Positions 35,000-44,084 are shown, numbered from the stretch's first letter. The stretch is 64,000 nucleotides of DNA from an uncultured Draconibacterium sp. (GCF_963675065.1 NZ_OY775905.1:248001-312000), one strand, 5' to 3'. The notes: a model not told the origin generated them from the sequence alone. Numbers and translations: made by a program.

Positions 35000-36265
35000 A
35001 TGCGCACAATCATAAAAATATTCCTCTTACCGACACTGCTCTTTATGGCATTTCATGCCGGAGCCGTTTCATTGCTCATTCCCATGGATGACATGCAAAA
35101 GGATCATCTAAAGTCGTATGGTATTGCCTACTGGGTGTTGGAACAGGATATTGAGGTAAAATGGCTGCTCAACTACCGCGGAGGTAGTTTTTTAATGCAG
35201 CACTACCCCGAAATTGAAAATGAGTGCGTGATTCGTGGTGTTAGTTTCGAAGTGATAAGCGATGCGCAGGCTTCGGGAATTTTAAACGAAATTGCCCAAC
35301 CCGATGTAAACCAGGATGCCGTGGCAATGAATAAAGCACCGAAAATTGCGGTTTATTCGCCACCCAACAAACAACCCTGGGACGATGCGGTTACTATGGT
35401 ATTAACCTATGCCGAAATTAACTACGATATAATTTACGACGAAGAAATACTAAACGGCAACCTGAAGGATTACGACTGGCTGCACCTGCACCACGAAGAT
35501 TTTACCGGGCAGTTTGGTAAATTCTGGCGCTCGTACCAGCATATGCCATGGTACCAGGAGGAAGTGAGCATTAACAAACAGCTGGCTCAAAAACTGGGTT
35601 TTATGAAGGTATCAGAGATGAAATCGTTTGTTACCCGCGAGATACAGAAATACGTGCAAAACGGCGGTTTCTTGTTTGCCATGTGTGCCGCTACTGATAC
35701 CTACGATATTTCGCTGGCAGCAGTGGGCGTTGACATTTGCGAAAATATGTTCGACGGCGACCCCATGGAAGCCAACGTTGATGAAAAACTTGATTTCCAC
35801 AACACCTTTGCTTTCGAAAATTTCAAACTGGAAAAAAGCCCGTATGCTTATGAGTTTTCGAATATTGATGCTACCGACCACCGGCATGTAGCCCGCGAAA
35901 ACGACTTCTTCACCCTGTTTGATTTTTCGGCCAAGTGGGACCCGATTCCTACCATGCTTTGCCAAAACCACCGCAACCTGATTAAAGGTTTTATGGGGCA
36001 AACAACAGCTTACCGTAAAGAGGTGTTAAAATCAAATGTACTGGTGTTGGGCGAAAACAAACCGGCTAACGAAGCCCGTTATATCCATGGCGAGCAAGGC
36101 AAAGGATTCTGGACCTTTTACGGCGGTCACGATCCGGAAGATTACCGCCACCTGATTGGCGACCCTCCAACCGATCTGAGCCTGCACCCCAATTCTCCGG
36201 GTTATAGGCTAATCTTAAATAATGTATTGTTTCCGGCAGCTAAAAAGAAGAAGCGGAAGACTTAA
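35000..36265 (+). CDS. Conserved secreted Bacteroidota protein of unknown activity
   Basis: 421 residues with a signal peptide (about 1-22, ending HAGA). The mature protein starts LLIPMDDMQKDHLKSYGIAYWVL, a segment I associate with a conserved Bacteroidota family. Its members are often named asparagine synthetase B in databases (from memory). No SGGxDS ATP-pyrophosphatase motif and no N-terminal cysteine nucleophile are seen here, and the protein is exported, so I do not adopt that name. Residues about 105-330 resemble a flavodoxin-like or amidotransferase-like fold: KIAVYSPP, DYDWLHLHHEDF, GGFLFAMCAATDTYDISLA with a cysteine after a strand. GKGFWTFYGGHDPEDY near the C-terminus is also conserved in style. 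The tail is lysine-rich. Confidence 0.7.
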   Translation: MRTIIKIFLLPTLLFMAFHAGAVSLLIPMDDMQKDHLKSYGIAYWVLEQDIEVKWLLNYRGGSFLMQHYPEIENECVIRGVSFEVISDAQASGILNEIAQPDVNQDAVAMNKAPKIAVYSPPNKQPWDDAVTMVLTYAEINYDIIYDEEILNGNLKDYDWLHLHHEDFTGQFGKFWRSYQHMPWYQEEVSINKQLAQKLGFMKVSEMKSFVTREIQKYVQNGGFLFAMCAATDTYDISLAAVGVDICENMFDGDPMEANVDEKLDFHNTFAFENFKLEKSPYAYEFSNIDATDHRHVARENDFFTLFDFSAKWDPIPTMLCQNHRNLIKGFMGQTTAYRKEVLKSNVLVLGENKPANEARYIHGEQGKGFWTFYGGHDPEDYRHLIGDPPTDLSLHPNSPGYRLILNNVLFPAAKKKKRKT

Positions 36266-36345
36266 TTCTTTGGATGTTTTACCCCTTAAATTTAGTCTTT
36301 TACAGAACATAAGCTATATGCAATGCTGTAGCTATTACCTTTTTT

Positions 36346-36366
36346 ACATTAGTTTTAAACTAATGT
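36346..36366 (+). terminator. Palindromic hairpin between converging genes
   Basis: ACATTAGTTT (36346-36355) pairs with AAACTAATGT (36357-36366), followed by TTT on the plus strand. It overlaps the rlmF stop codon on the minus strand. Likely a terminator for the 35000 gene. Confidence 0.5.
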
Positions 36367-37323
36367 TTTCCATCTGGTTTTTCTCCATGCTTTTTGTTCT
36401 TCTGTTGTGAAGAATGTCCAAGCTACAATCCGACTAGATTTATTCCCGGTTCCCATGGGAATCGTTTTAATCTGATTAACTTCAATTGCTTTTAATGATT
36501 TATAAATTCCTTTTAGATTAGATTGTTTTGATACTAAAGTTGAAAACCAAAAACAGTTTTTAGAGAACTTTTTACTTTCTATTACCATTTTATGAATAAA
36601 CTTAGATTCTCCACCATCACATATAAGTTCATTGCTAATTCCTGCAAAATTAAGTATTGGGTTCTTCTCTTTTTTACCTGACAGGTTCTTGATTTTTCTT
36701 CGTGTTCCTTTTTCAGCATCTTCGAAAGAAGAATGAAAAGGAGGATTACATATAGAGCAATCGATTTTATCTTCACTACCCATTATTCCGGTAAAAACAT
36801 TTTTCCTGTTTTTTTGTAATCTACATTCAATCTTACCATTAAGCGAGGGATTAGAATTTACAATATTCTTAGCTGATGCTATCGATTTAGGATCTATGTC
36901 AGACCCAATAAATTTCCAATTATATTCTGTAACTCCAATTAAAGGGTAAATACAACTAGCTCCTACACCAATATCAAAGCACGTAATTTTATCACCAATT
37001 GGTATTGTGCCAAAATTATTCTCAGCTAATAAATCCGCAATATGGTGAATGTAATCTGCTCTGCCTGGAACTGGAGGACATAAATTTTCATCAGGGAAAT
37101 CCCAGTTTTTAATTCCGTAATAATGATTTAGCAATGCTTTGTTTAGAGCTTTTACAGCAACAGGATTTGAAAAATCGATTGAATCATCGCCATATTTATT
37201 AGACCTTACATAAGTTACTAATTCAGGATTGGAAGTTATTAATGCATTTAAATCATATCTTTTCCTGTTTTTGTTACGAGGATGTAGCTTTGTTTTTTCT
37301 TCTTGTCTTTTTTCTGATGACAT
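36355..37323 (-). CDS. rlmF: 23S rRNA (adenine-1618-N6)-methyltransferase
   Basis: 322 residues, a Rossmann-fold SAM methyltransferase. The family start HPRNKNRKRYDL, the PGRADYIHHIADLL segment, the SAM motif CFDIGVGASCIYPLIG and the amino-methyltransferase motif SICNPPFHSS are all present, and the C-terminal SRIVAWTFF also fits. RlmF methylates A1618 of 23S rRNA. The coding sequence is visibly more AT-rich than its neighbours and lies next to a repeat-laden, gene-poor segment, which may point to acquisition. No operon partner. Confidence 0.92.
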   Translation of the reverse strand: MSSEKRQEEKTKLHPRNKNRKRYDLNALITSNPELVTYVRSNKYGDDSIDFSNPVAVKALNKALLNHYYGIKNWDFPDENLCPPVPGRADYIHHIADLLAENNFGTIPIGDKITCFDIGVGASCIYPLIGVTEYNWKFIGSDIDPKSIASAKNIVNSNPSLNGKIECRLQKNRKNVFTGIMGSEDKIDCSICNPPFHSSFEDAEKGTRRKIKNLSGKKEKNPILNFAGISNELICDGGESKFIHKMVIESKKFSKNCFWFSTLVSKQSNLKGIYKSLKAIEVNQIKTIPMGTGNKSSRIVAWTFFTTEEQKAWRKTRWKTLV

Positions 37324-37919
37324 GATTTATTATGAGTTTATATATTCTATTTAAAATCCTAATTGTGTATAACATCTATGAAACTTACATTCTAATATAC
37401 CACTAATCTGTACATGGCTAAAATAATACATTTTGCTTGCCATACTTTGATGGTTTTGCAGTTTGTTATTTTAGAGATTCGGGATCAATGTATTTGGTAA
37501 TTTTGGTTTTCTGGTTGCTTAAAAGTAATAAATACTGATGAAGAGTATAGATCCCTAGTTACTATATGTAGCCAACCATTAATGAGCCGCCCCGCTGCTC
37601 GCGGACGAGGTATCTCAATCCCAAATGAAGTTACGAACCTAATAAACGATAAAATTGTGGTATACCTAGGTGCCATGGAAGTTGTTGATGTAGAAACCTA
37701 CGGCACTATTGCCGGCACCATAGCCAGTATTATAGCCGAAAACAACGAAGCGGTTATAAGCGCCGCAGAAAAGATGAACTGGTAACAGAATAAAGTAAAC
37801 TTCCCGGATAAACAAAAATTAAAAGGGACGTTGCCTGGTGCGTATCTTCTTTTGTATTGTTCGTATTTTTAGCTTCAACGTAATTTTATATCTTTAAACA
37901 AAACAATAAACAATAAGAA
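37324..37919. other. Gene-poor stretch with a gene remnant (596 bases)
   Basis: AT-rich and without a recognised gene except the small frame at 37582-37785. A GC-richer patch (37584-37625, GCCGCCCCGCTGCTCGCGG then ACGAGG) looks like repeat-derived sequence. The right part holds the upstream region of the 37920 gene. Confidence 0.5.
37582..37785 (+). pseudogene. Small open frame, probable gene remnant
   Basis: 67 residues. The second half (from about residue 24, KIVVYLGAMEVVDVETYGT to KMNW) reads like real coding sequence, with regular codon use and an amphipathic pattern. The first part (SRPAARGRGIS) is translated repeat-like GC-rich DNA. I recognise no family. The likeliest reading is the 3' end of a lost gene joined to a repeat; a genuine small protein starting at an internal ATG (37675) is possible. 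Confidence 0.35.
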
Positions 37920-38621
37920 ATGAAAAAATCAACATTAACACTCTTACTTGTAATTGTTTGTGCAGCATTCGCGCAAGCCCAATACCTGAATTACGAGATT
38001 ATTGAAAAGATGGATTATTTGAGAACCAACCAAATGACCACTGATAAACCTAGCACCACAGTTGCTCAGTATAAAATTGAAGGTTCGCCCTATCTGGATG
38101 ACGCTTTTGTAAACGGCACAATTTATACCACGGCAAAAACCCAGGTTGTTGAAGTGCCATTGCGCTACAACATTTATAACGACAACCTTGAATTTAAAAC
38201 CAGCGATGGGAGTATTTTGGAGCTGGCTCACCCCGAAACAGTTGAGCGGGCTAAATTGGGCGAAACAGAAATGATATTTACCAATTACCTTACCTCTACT
38301 AATAATACCAAGAGCGGATTTTTTAAAGTACTGGCAGAAGGCGATCTTAATTTATTGGCCAAACCTGATATTTTTTACCAGAAAGCCAAAGAAGAAGCCG
38401 CCTACAAAGAAGCACAACCACCTAAATTTATTCCAAAACCCGACGAGTACTACATGCAAAAGCAAGGAGCACCGGCTGTTAAAGTTCGGAAAAGCAAAGA
38501 CCTGGATGAGATAATTGATGCGCACAAAAAAGAGATTTACACTTATATCAAGAAAAACAAAATTAAATTTAAAAGCGCCGAAGACCTGACACAACTTGTT
38601 GATTATTATAACTCGTTGTAA
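37920..38621 (+). CDS. Hypothetical exported protein
   Basis: 233 residues that I do not recognise as a named family. A clear signal peptide (about 1-20, ending AFAQAQ) has no lipobox, so the protein is probably periplasmic. The middle (about 55-135) looks beta-rich (GSPYLDDAFVNGTIYT, QVVEVPLRYNIYNDNLEF). The C-terminus (about 150-233) is lysine-rich and helical, with a proline-containing linker (PPKFIPKPDEYY). The pattern 'seg-phase beta sheet then basic helix' is common in Bacteroidota periplasmic proteins of unknown role. It is followed by a very strong palindrome that may serve as terminator. Confidence 0.7.
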   Translation: MKKSTLTLLLVIVCAAFAQAQYLNYEIIEKMDYLRTNQMTTDKPSTTVAQYKIEGSPYLDDAFVNGTIYTTAKTQVVEVPLRYNIYNDNLEFKTSDGSILELAHPETVERAKLGETEMIFTNYLTSTNNTKSGFFKVLAEGDLNLLAKPDIFYQKAKEEAAYKEAQPPKFIPKPDEYYMQKQGAPAVKVRKSKDLDEIIDAHKKEIYTYIKKNKIKFKSAEDLTQLVDYYNSL

Positions 38622-38635
38622 GCAAATTTTCGGCC

Positions 38636-38684
38636 TTAAACCAATTCAGCCGGTGACTTTAAGTTACCGGCTGAATTGGTTTAA
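38636..38684. repeat. Long palindromic repeat, copy 1
   Basis: The 19-base arms TTAAACCAATTCAGCCGGT (38636-38654) and their complement (38666-38684) pair perfectly. The loop can pair further (ACTT/AAGT). Core CAGCCGGTGACTTTAAGTTA is shared with copy 2. It starts 15 bases after a stop codon and could also terminate transcription. Confidence 0.85.
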
Positions 38685-38901
38685 AAACACTGCTTTATAA
38701 ACGAGGCTGCCTAAAATTTTGCCTATAATGCAAATCAGCTTAATAATTTATTTGTTTTGATTTTCTTTTGAGGTGCGGCGCAGAAACGTTAACGTTTCGA
38801 AATACCAAATACGAGCGCCTTTCCTTATACCAATAAATATCCCCGGGCGATGCAATTCTTCCGCCGCGTTGCAAACGAGGAACAGAATACCCCTTAAACA
38901 G

Positions 38902-38934
38902 ATTCAGCAGGTGACTTTAAGTCACCTGCTGAAT
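38902..38934. repeat. Long palindromic repeat, copy 2
   Basis: ATTCAGCAGGTGACTT (38902-38917) pairs with AAGTCACCTGCTGAAT (38919-38934), nearly perfect to the centre. It has the same layout as copy 1 (ATTCAGCnGGTGACTTTAAGT), with compensating changes in both arms. Confidence 0.85.
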
Positions 38935-39010
38935 TTCCTGTTTACACAAAAGACATCCATGATTCCCGGAAATCACCAACAGAAATGAAAGGAGTGCAAA
39001 TTTTCAGCAA

Positions 39011-39079
39011 ACTCTCCCTCATTCCCTCTCTTCTCCCGAAGAGAGGGACGATTGTGTCGAAGGCACAATAAGGGTGAGT
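39011..39079. repeat. Branched inverted-repeat element
   Basis: An outer stem ACTC-CCCT-ATT (39011-39023) pairs with AAT-AGGG-GAGT (39067-39079). It encloses an arm CCCTCTCTTC/GAAGAGAGGG (39024-39033, 39038-39047) and a small arm TTGTG/CACAA (39052-39056, 39064-39068). The multi-arm layout resembles dispersed repeats known from other Bacteroidota genomes. Confidence 0.75.
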
Positions 39080-39127
39080 CAATAAAATTTGAAGCAGATT
39101 TTGCACTTAAATTTTATTGGACTTTCA

Positions 39128-39162
39128 TAAAAAAAAGAGCCACGGCAAATTGCCGCAGCTCT
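39128..39162 (-). terminator. Terminator of the first susC-susD unit
   Basis: AGAGC-ACGGCAA (39136-39148) pairs with TTGCCGC-GCTCT up to 39162 with one mismatch. The minus strand continues into a run of T (A run 39129-39136 on plus). Confidence 0.75.
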
Positions 39163-39198
39163 CTATATTTTAATCAATTACGATCGATTATCTGTGAT

Positions 39199-40653
39199 CT
39201 ATTGAACACCTGTACGGGTATCCCACCACATTTGTTTTCCCCAGAAGTCGTCTGTAACCTCATTAGCAAAAGCTTTCGAGTTACCACCGTTCAATGTAAT
39301 CTCATTGTTCGGATAAGGGTAACGGAAAGGAGGCACGTTATGACCTGTATAAACTGAAGCAGGAGCCACATAGTGTGTTGTTGGCACACCGGTTCTGCGG
39401 TACAACGACCAGGCTTCCATACCTTGTTTGAACAAGGCAATCCACTCTTGCCAGTAAATTTGTTCCAAAGTTCCGTCGAAAGCAGCATCAGCAGCTAAAT
39501 AAGCGTCGATATCAGCAGCTTCTATACCATTCTCTTCACAAGAAGCGGTAACAGCAGCTTCGTATGCTTCTTCAGCAGTCATACCAACACTATATCCTTT
39601 TTGAGCAGCTTCAGCAACGTGGAACATTACTTCGGCATAACGCATGTATGGAGAGAATCCGGCAGCATCGTCTCTGTAAATAGCACCAATACGCGAAATA
39701 GTAGGTAATGCAGGTTGTGCAGTAGCTCCAATTGTAAATCCGCGGTACTCACCATCAGCAGTCGCAGGTTTTGCAATAGTCGATAATCTTGGATCGTTAA
39801 GATCTTTTAATGCGTCGACTAATATGTCAGAAACAGCATGGTCATCACGCCCCTTGCTATCTTCAAACCAAGGCTCTTCGTATGGGGTACTTCCTGGATA
39901 CCAGAAGAAAGCGTTGTCATCGTTGCTTTCCATAATTGGATTAGCAGAAAGATTTCCCATAATGGTTTCGATGGTCGATTTTCCTAAAGGATCAACCTCT
40001 GAAATACGCATTGCCATACGCAAACGTAACGAGTTACAGAATTTTTGCCATTTATCAGTATCGCCATCGAAAAGAACATCACCGTCGCCCAGGTTGTCAT
40101 TCGAACCTGAGTTAAGCAAAGTATTGGCTTCTTCAAGCGAAGCTAACATGGCAGGATAAATTTCTTCCTGAGTGTCATACGATGGAAGTAACACGCCATC
40201 CCCCAACTTAATTGACTCAAAATATGGCACATCTCTCCAGGTATCAGTCATAATCTGGAAGATCATTGCTTCCAAAATCTTAGCCACTGCCAACATATTG
40301 TCGGCACCATCAGCCTCTGCTTTTTTACGTATCTCGTAAAGGTTGTTTAGCTGTCGGTAACCATAATACCATTTGTTTTCTACCGTACCAGGACGGAAGT
40401 CATACTTGGCTTCATCGATATACTGAATTTTTGTAAGATGCCCCCCGTAAGTAGAAGGCTCGCTCATATTGTTCCACGCATCGTAAAAAGTGTCAGTATG
40501 GTAACGTAGCACCCAAGCCAGTACATTTGTTGCCGGAGCGTCTTTTGCGCGATCCGGGTCGGTGTTAATCTCCTCAAAATCGTCAGTACATCCTACTACA
40601 AGGAAGCCCACGAGAAAACTAACTGCAAGTAATTTTCCTATTATATTTTTCAT
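39199..40653 (-). CDS. susD: SusD/RagB-type nutrient-binding lipoprotein (pair 1)
   Basis: I chose the ATG at 40653 (484 residues), because it directly begins a lipoprotein signal (MKNIIGKLLAVSF, lipobox VVGC). An upstream in-frame ATG at 40746 would add 31 unrelated residues. The mature start CTDDFEEINTDP is typical of the SusD-like family 2. The TPR-like helical body contains NKWYYGYRQLNNLYEI and MRYAEVMFHVAEAA. SusD-type proteins sit on the cell surface as lids over the SusC barrel and bind the ligand. It lies 107 bases after its SusC partner. The ligand is unknown; no glycoside hydrolase or peptidase gene is nearby. Confidence 0.92.
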   Translation of the reverse strand: MKNIIGKLLAVSFLVGFLVVGCTDDFEEINTDPDRAKDAPATNVLAWVLRYHTDTFYDAWNNMSEPSTYGGHLTKIQYIDEAKYDFRPGTVENKWYYGYRQLNNLYEIRKKAEADGADNMLAVAKILEAMIFQIMTDTWRDVPYFESIKLGDGVLLPSYDTQEEIYPAMLASLEEANTLLNSGSNDNLGDGDVLFDGDTDKWQKFCNSLRLRMAMRISEVDPLGKSTIETIMGNLSANPIMESNDDNAFFWYPGSTPYEEPWFEDSKGRDDHAVSDILVDALKDLNDPRLSTIAKPATADGEYRGFTIGATAQPALPTISRIGAIYRDDAAGFSPYMRYAEVMFHVAEAAQKGYSVGMTAEEAYEAAVTASCEENGIEAADIDAYLAADAAFDGTLEQIYWQEWIALFKQGMEAWSLYRRTGVPTTHYVAPASVYTGHNVPPFRYPYPNNEITLNGGNSKAFANEVTDDFWGKQMWWDTRTGVQ

Positions 40654-40760
40654 ATCTATCATTTTTATTTTATCAATTGAATTTAGAACATCGCTCGAAT
40701 ACTTCCCTTTTCCTAAAAGGTTATGTATTATAACATGCGTTCTCATCTCTTGCTATAGTT

Positions 40761-43700
40761 TTAGAATTTCAAATTCAATTTAACACCAAAACTTCTTGAT
40801 GAAGGAAGAGAAGTTGACTCTAAACCAACACTATCGTTTCCTGAACCTGTTACGTTTTCAGGATCGATTTTTGCCATGTTTGAATCATGCAACCACAAAA
40901 TTGCCAGGTTGTTTCCAACCAACGACAACGAACCACCTTTGATAAAGTTACCTGAACCAAACAATCCTTTAGGGAAGTTGTAAGTAATATGTGCTTCACG
41001 TAATTTACCATAAGAACCATCGTATACCGAAAGTTCACGGTTACCGTAGTAAGACTCGAAGAAACTTTGAGCAGAAGTAGTAAGATCGTTAGGCGTACCG
41101 TCTTCTTTTACAAAAGTTTTATCAGTCAGGAATGTTTCGCCAAGAACGATACCGTTTTCACGAACATCACCTGTAGCAGTAAAACCAAGCTGGCCACCAT
41201 AAGCACCAAACATATTCGATACACTAAAGATATCGCCACCTTTACGTACTTCGATTAAGAAACCGGCGCTCCAGTTTTTGTACGAGAATTCGTTACTGAT
41301 ACCGCCCATCCAGTCAGGGTTAACAGCACCTAACTTTTTAGGACCTTCTGTTTTTGGTCTTCCGTTTGCTCCAACAATAATGGCTCCATTGTCGTCGCGT
41401 ACCATACCGTTTCCGTAAATTACACCCCACTCATCACCCGGGCGTGCTTCAACAGTAGTTCCCCACTGGCTACCAAGCTGGTACGATTCCAGTTCATCTC
41501 CGGTTACAGGATCGGTATAAAGCTCAATAATTTCTGATTTATCTCTTGCCCAGTTCAGCGTTACATCCCAGTTCAAGCCATTACGATTTTTAAGAATACT
41601 TCCGGTTAACTGTACCTCAATACCTTTGTTGTTAATTTCACCAGCATTAACCAATGTTGCATTATAACCAGTAGCTTTCGATATTTTAACCTCCATAATC
41701 TGGTCGGTAGTAGTTTTGTCGTAATAAGCTAAATCAACGCCCAAACGGTTATCAAAGAAGTTTGCTTCAACACCAAATTCAGTAGTTTGGATATTTTCCG
41801 GTTTTAAACTAAGTGGAGGATATACTGTTGCCTGAGAATACTGTGTTACACCATAAATGGTATTAGCACTTGCAGTAAAATAAGGATCGGTTTTATAAGC
41901 ACCTGTTGCAGCTCCAACCTTAGACCAACCACCACGCAGTTTCAAATACGAGATAGTGTTTGATTCGATATCGAAAGCCTCAAGAGGCAAGAAACTCATA
42001 CTTACTGCAGGGTAAAAGAAAGGATCTTCAATAGTTGAACTCCAGTCGTTACGTACACTTACATCTAAATAAATAAAGTTATCGTAACCTAAGGAAGCAT
42101 TACCATACACACTGTTTGTGCGTACCCATGAATGATCCATTGCTGTTGTTGGGCTACCGTTAACGTTCGAAATCGTAAATAAGTTAGGTACTGTTAACTC
42201 ATCTGCTCCAAGTTCAGAACTTTCATACTGCATATCGCGGTAGTTAGCACCTGCCAGTGCACTCAGGTCAAAATCACCAAAATTAATTTGGTACGAAGCA
42301 ATAATGTCTGCATTTATTTCAGAGCGGCTGATTTTGTTTTGATTAAAACTACCACCGTGGAATTCAGCGTTAGAAGCATTCAAAATGGTTTCGTTTGAAC
42401 CAGAATAAGTAACACGCATCATTCGCTGGCTGTAGTAGTCCATTCCTAAACGACCTTCGATAGTTAAACCGGTAACCGGTTTAACAAAAATAGATGCTTT
42501 ACCAAATACCCTGTCTTTTTGTAATTCGTTGGTGTTGTTATTCAAACTCCAGTAAGGGTTATTGTGGTAGTTACTGTTCCAGTTGTATGGGAAACCGTTG
42601 TCCATTCTAGTTTGCCAGTTTTCTTTCATGTCAACCATATCAACCTGACGACCGAACCACTGACCAATTGATTGTAATGGGTTACTGGCATTGTACTCTG
42701 TTTGTACCAAATTATCACTCTCGGTACGCGCATAGTTAATTGTAGTGTTAAACTCTACATATTTATTCAAAGTTACTTTTGAATTAACACCTGCATTGTA
42801 ACGTTTCAAACCTGTATTTGGCAATGTACCGGCCTGGTCCATAAAACCTAATGAGAAACGAGTACTTGAATTGTCGCCTACCGAGGTAATTCCAAGATTG
42901 TGGCTGGTTGTGTGTCCAACAACGTATAAATCTTTAATGTTATCGGGACGAGAGACCCATGGAGTAGCAGTTCTGTTACCGCTTCCGTCAACAGGGCTGT
43001 TGTACTGAGGAATATTTAAGCCAATATCCAAACGTGGCCCCCAACTTTCGTCAACACCGTCGTTTACACCATTACCAATACCATCGTAATAGGTAAAACC
43101 TACACCTGGATCGAAACCACCAGTTGCAAACTCCTGATAGGACATTTCAGGAGCATAATATTCGTGCCAGAATTCACTACCCAGGTAACCTTGTCCGTAT
43201 TTATTCTGGAATTCCTGGATACGTGCAACCTGGTCGAAATTATAGTTACCATCGTAAGTTACAGATACACCTTTTGCAGAACCTTTACCTGATTTTGTTG
43301 TGATAAGGATAACACCGTGTCCTGCACGCATACCGTAAAGTGCAGCAGCACCACCACCTTTAAGAACCGAAATATTCTCGATATCCTGTGGATTGATGTC
43401 GTTCAAACCACTACCAAAGTCAACGTCGCCGGCAGTATGGTTTGAGTTTGAAATCGGAATACCGTCCACAACAATAAGTGGTTGATTGTCGCCAAACGAA
43501 CTGTTACCACGAATAACAATACGCGAAGAAGCTCCAACCTGACCACCGGTTTGGTTAATCTGAACACCGGCCACTTTACCCGAAAGTGAGTTCATTACGT
43601 TAGGCGATGCAGCTTTTGTTAAAGCGTCGCTTTGTACAGTCTGCGCACCATAACCCAGTGATTTCTTCTCTCTGGAAATACCAAGTGCTGTTACAACAAC

Positions 43701-44012
43701 CTCGTCAACACCAATGGTCTGTGGTTGTAGAGTAACATCAACTGTAGAACCTGCAATCGCCACATCTTCACTTTTCATACCAACGAAACTGAAAATCAGT
43801 GACTGTGCATCTTGAGGTACCTTTAAAGTATATTCACCATCAATATTGGTGATCGTTCCTAAAGTAGTACCTTTTACCGAAACCGAAACCCCTGGTATTG
43901 GCATATCGTCCTCAGCAGAAATAACCGTACCGGTTATTGTTTGCGTTTGAGCGAAAGTTACCAAATTACCCATGAAAAGGAGTATCGATAAAAAAATCGC
44001 AATTTTTTTCAT
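40761..44012 (-). CDS. susC: SusC/RagA-type TonB-dependent outer-membrane transporter (pair 1)
   Basis: 1083 residues. Signal peptide (about 1-21, ending TFAQ), a carboxypeptidase-regulatory-like domain (about 25-105, TGTVISAEDDMPIPGVSV), the SusC signature VDEVVVTALG, a plug domain (about 120-235, MNSLSGKVAGVQI, VIRGNSSFG, GGGAAALYG) and a 22-strand barrel ending in aromatic FGVKLNLKF. There is no STN domain, so it is not expected to signal to an anti-sigma factor. It imports an oligomeric nutrient with its SusD lid. The leader region is long and structured. The nearest relative in the window is the SusC at 46359. Confidence 0.95.
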   Translation of the reverse strand: MKKIAIFLSILLFMGNLVTFAQTQTITGTVISAEDDMPIPGVSVSVKGTTLGTITNIDGEYTLKVPQDAQSLIFSFVGMKSEDVAIAGSTVDVTLQPQTIGVDEVVVTALGISREKKSLGYGAQTVQSDALTKAASPNVMNSLSGKVAGVQINQTGGQVGASSRIVIRGNSSFGDNQPLIVVDGIPISNSNHTAGDVDFGSGLNDINPQDIENISVLKGGGAAALYGMRAGHGVILITTKSGKGSAKGVSVTYDGNYNFDQVARIQEFQNKYGQGYLGSEFWHEYYAPEMSYQEFATGGFDPGVGFTYYDGIGNGVNDGVDESWGPRLDIGLNIPQYNSPVDGSGNRTATPWVSRPDNIKDLYVVGHTTSHNLGITSVGDNSSTRFSLGFMDQAGTLPNTGLKRYNAGVNSKVTLNKYVEFNTTINYARTESDNLVQTEYNASNPLQSIGQWFGRQVDMVDMKENWQTRMDNGFPYNWNSNYHNNPYWSLNNNTNELQKDRVFGKASIFVKPVTGLTIEGRLGMDYYSQRMMRVTYSGSNETILNASNAEFHGGSFNQNKISRSEINADIIASYQINFGDFDLSALAGANYRDMQYESSELGADELTVPNLFTISNVNGSPTTAMDHSWVRTNSVYGNASLGYDNFIYLDVSVRNDWSSTIEDPFFYPAVSMSFLPLEAFDIESNTISYLKLRGGWSKVGAATGAYKTDPYFTASANTIYGVTQYSQATVYPPLSLKPENIQTTEFGVEANFFDNRLGVDLAYYDKTTTDQIMEVKISKATGYNATLVNAGEINNKGIEVQLTGSILKNRNGLNWDVTLNWARDKSEIIELYTDPVTGDELESYQLGSQWGTTVEARPGDEWGVIYGNGMVRDDNGAIIVGANGRPKTEGPKKLGAVNPDWMGGISNEFSYKNWSAGFLIEVRKGGDIFSVSNMFGAYGGQLGFTATGDVRENGIVLGETFLTDKTFVKEDGTPNDLTTSAQSFFESYYGNRELSVYDGSYGKLREAHITYNFPKGLFGSGNFIKGGSLSLVGNNLAILWLHDSNMAKIDPENVTGSGNDSVGLESTSLPSSRSFGVKLNLKF

Positions 44013-44084
44013 AGAAATAATTTTAAGTTATTAATTAAAGCGCTATAAAAATTGTTTTTAGCATTTTTTCATTTTTAGAGAAAA

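Larger units (their letters stand above)
38622..39198. other. Repeat cluster between the hypothetical gene and susD (577 bases)
   Basis: No gene. It holds two related perfect palindromic repeats (38636-38684 and 38902-38934), the 16-base palindrome GAAACGTTAACGTTTC (38784-38799), a branched inverted-repeat element (39011-39079) and the susCD terminator (39128-39162). Confidence 0.7.

Noticed and set aside
38636..38934. CRISPR-like repeat pair
   Set aside because: There are only two copies, they are full palindromes, and no regular spacers or cas genes are present.
39011..39079. tRNA-like cloverleaf
   Set aside because: There is no T-loop or anticodon arm pattern and no CCA-proximal acceptor; the arms fit a dispersed repeat better.
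40654..40746. Upstream ATG for SusD pair 1
   Set aside because: It would place 31 residues ahead of a complete lipoprotein signal peptide and block its function.
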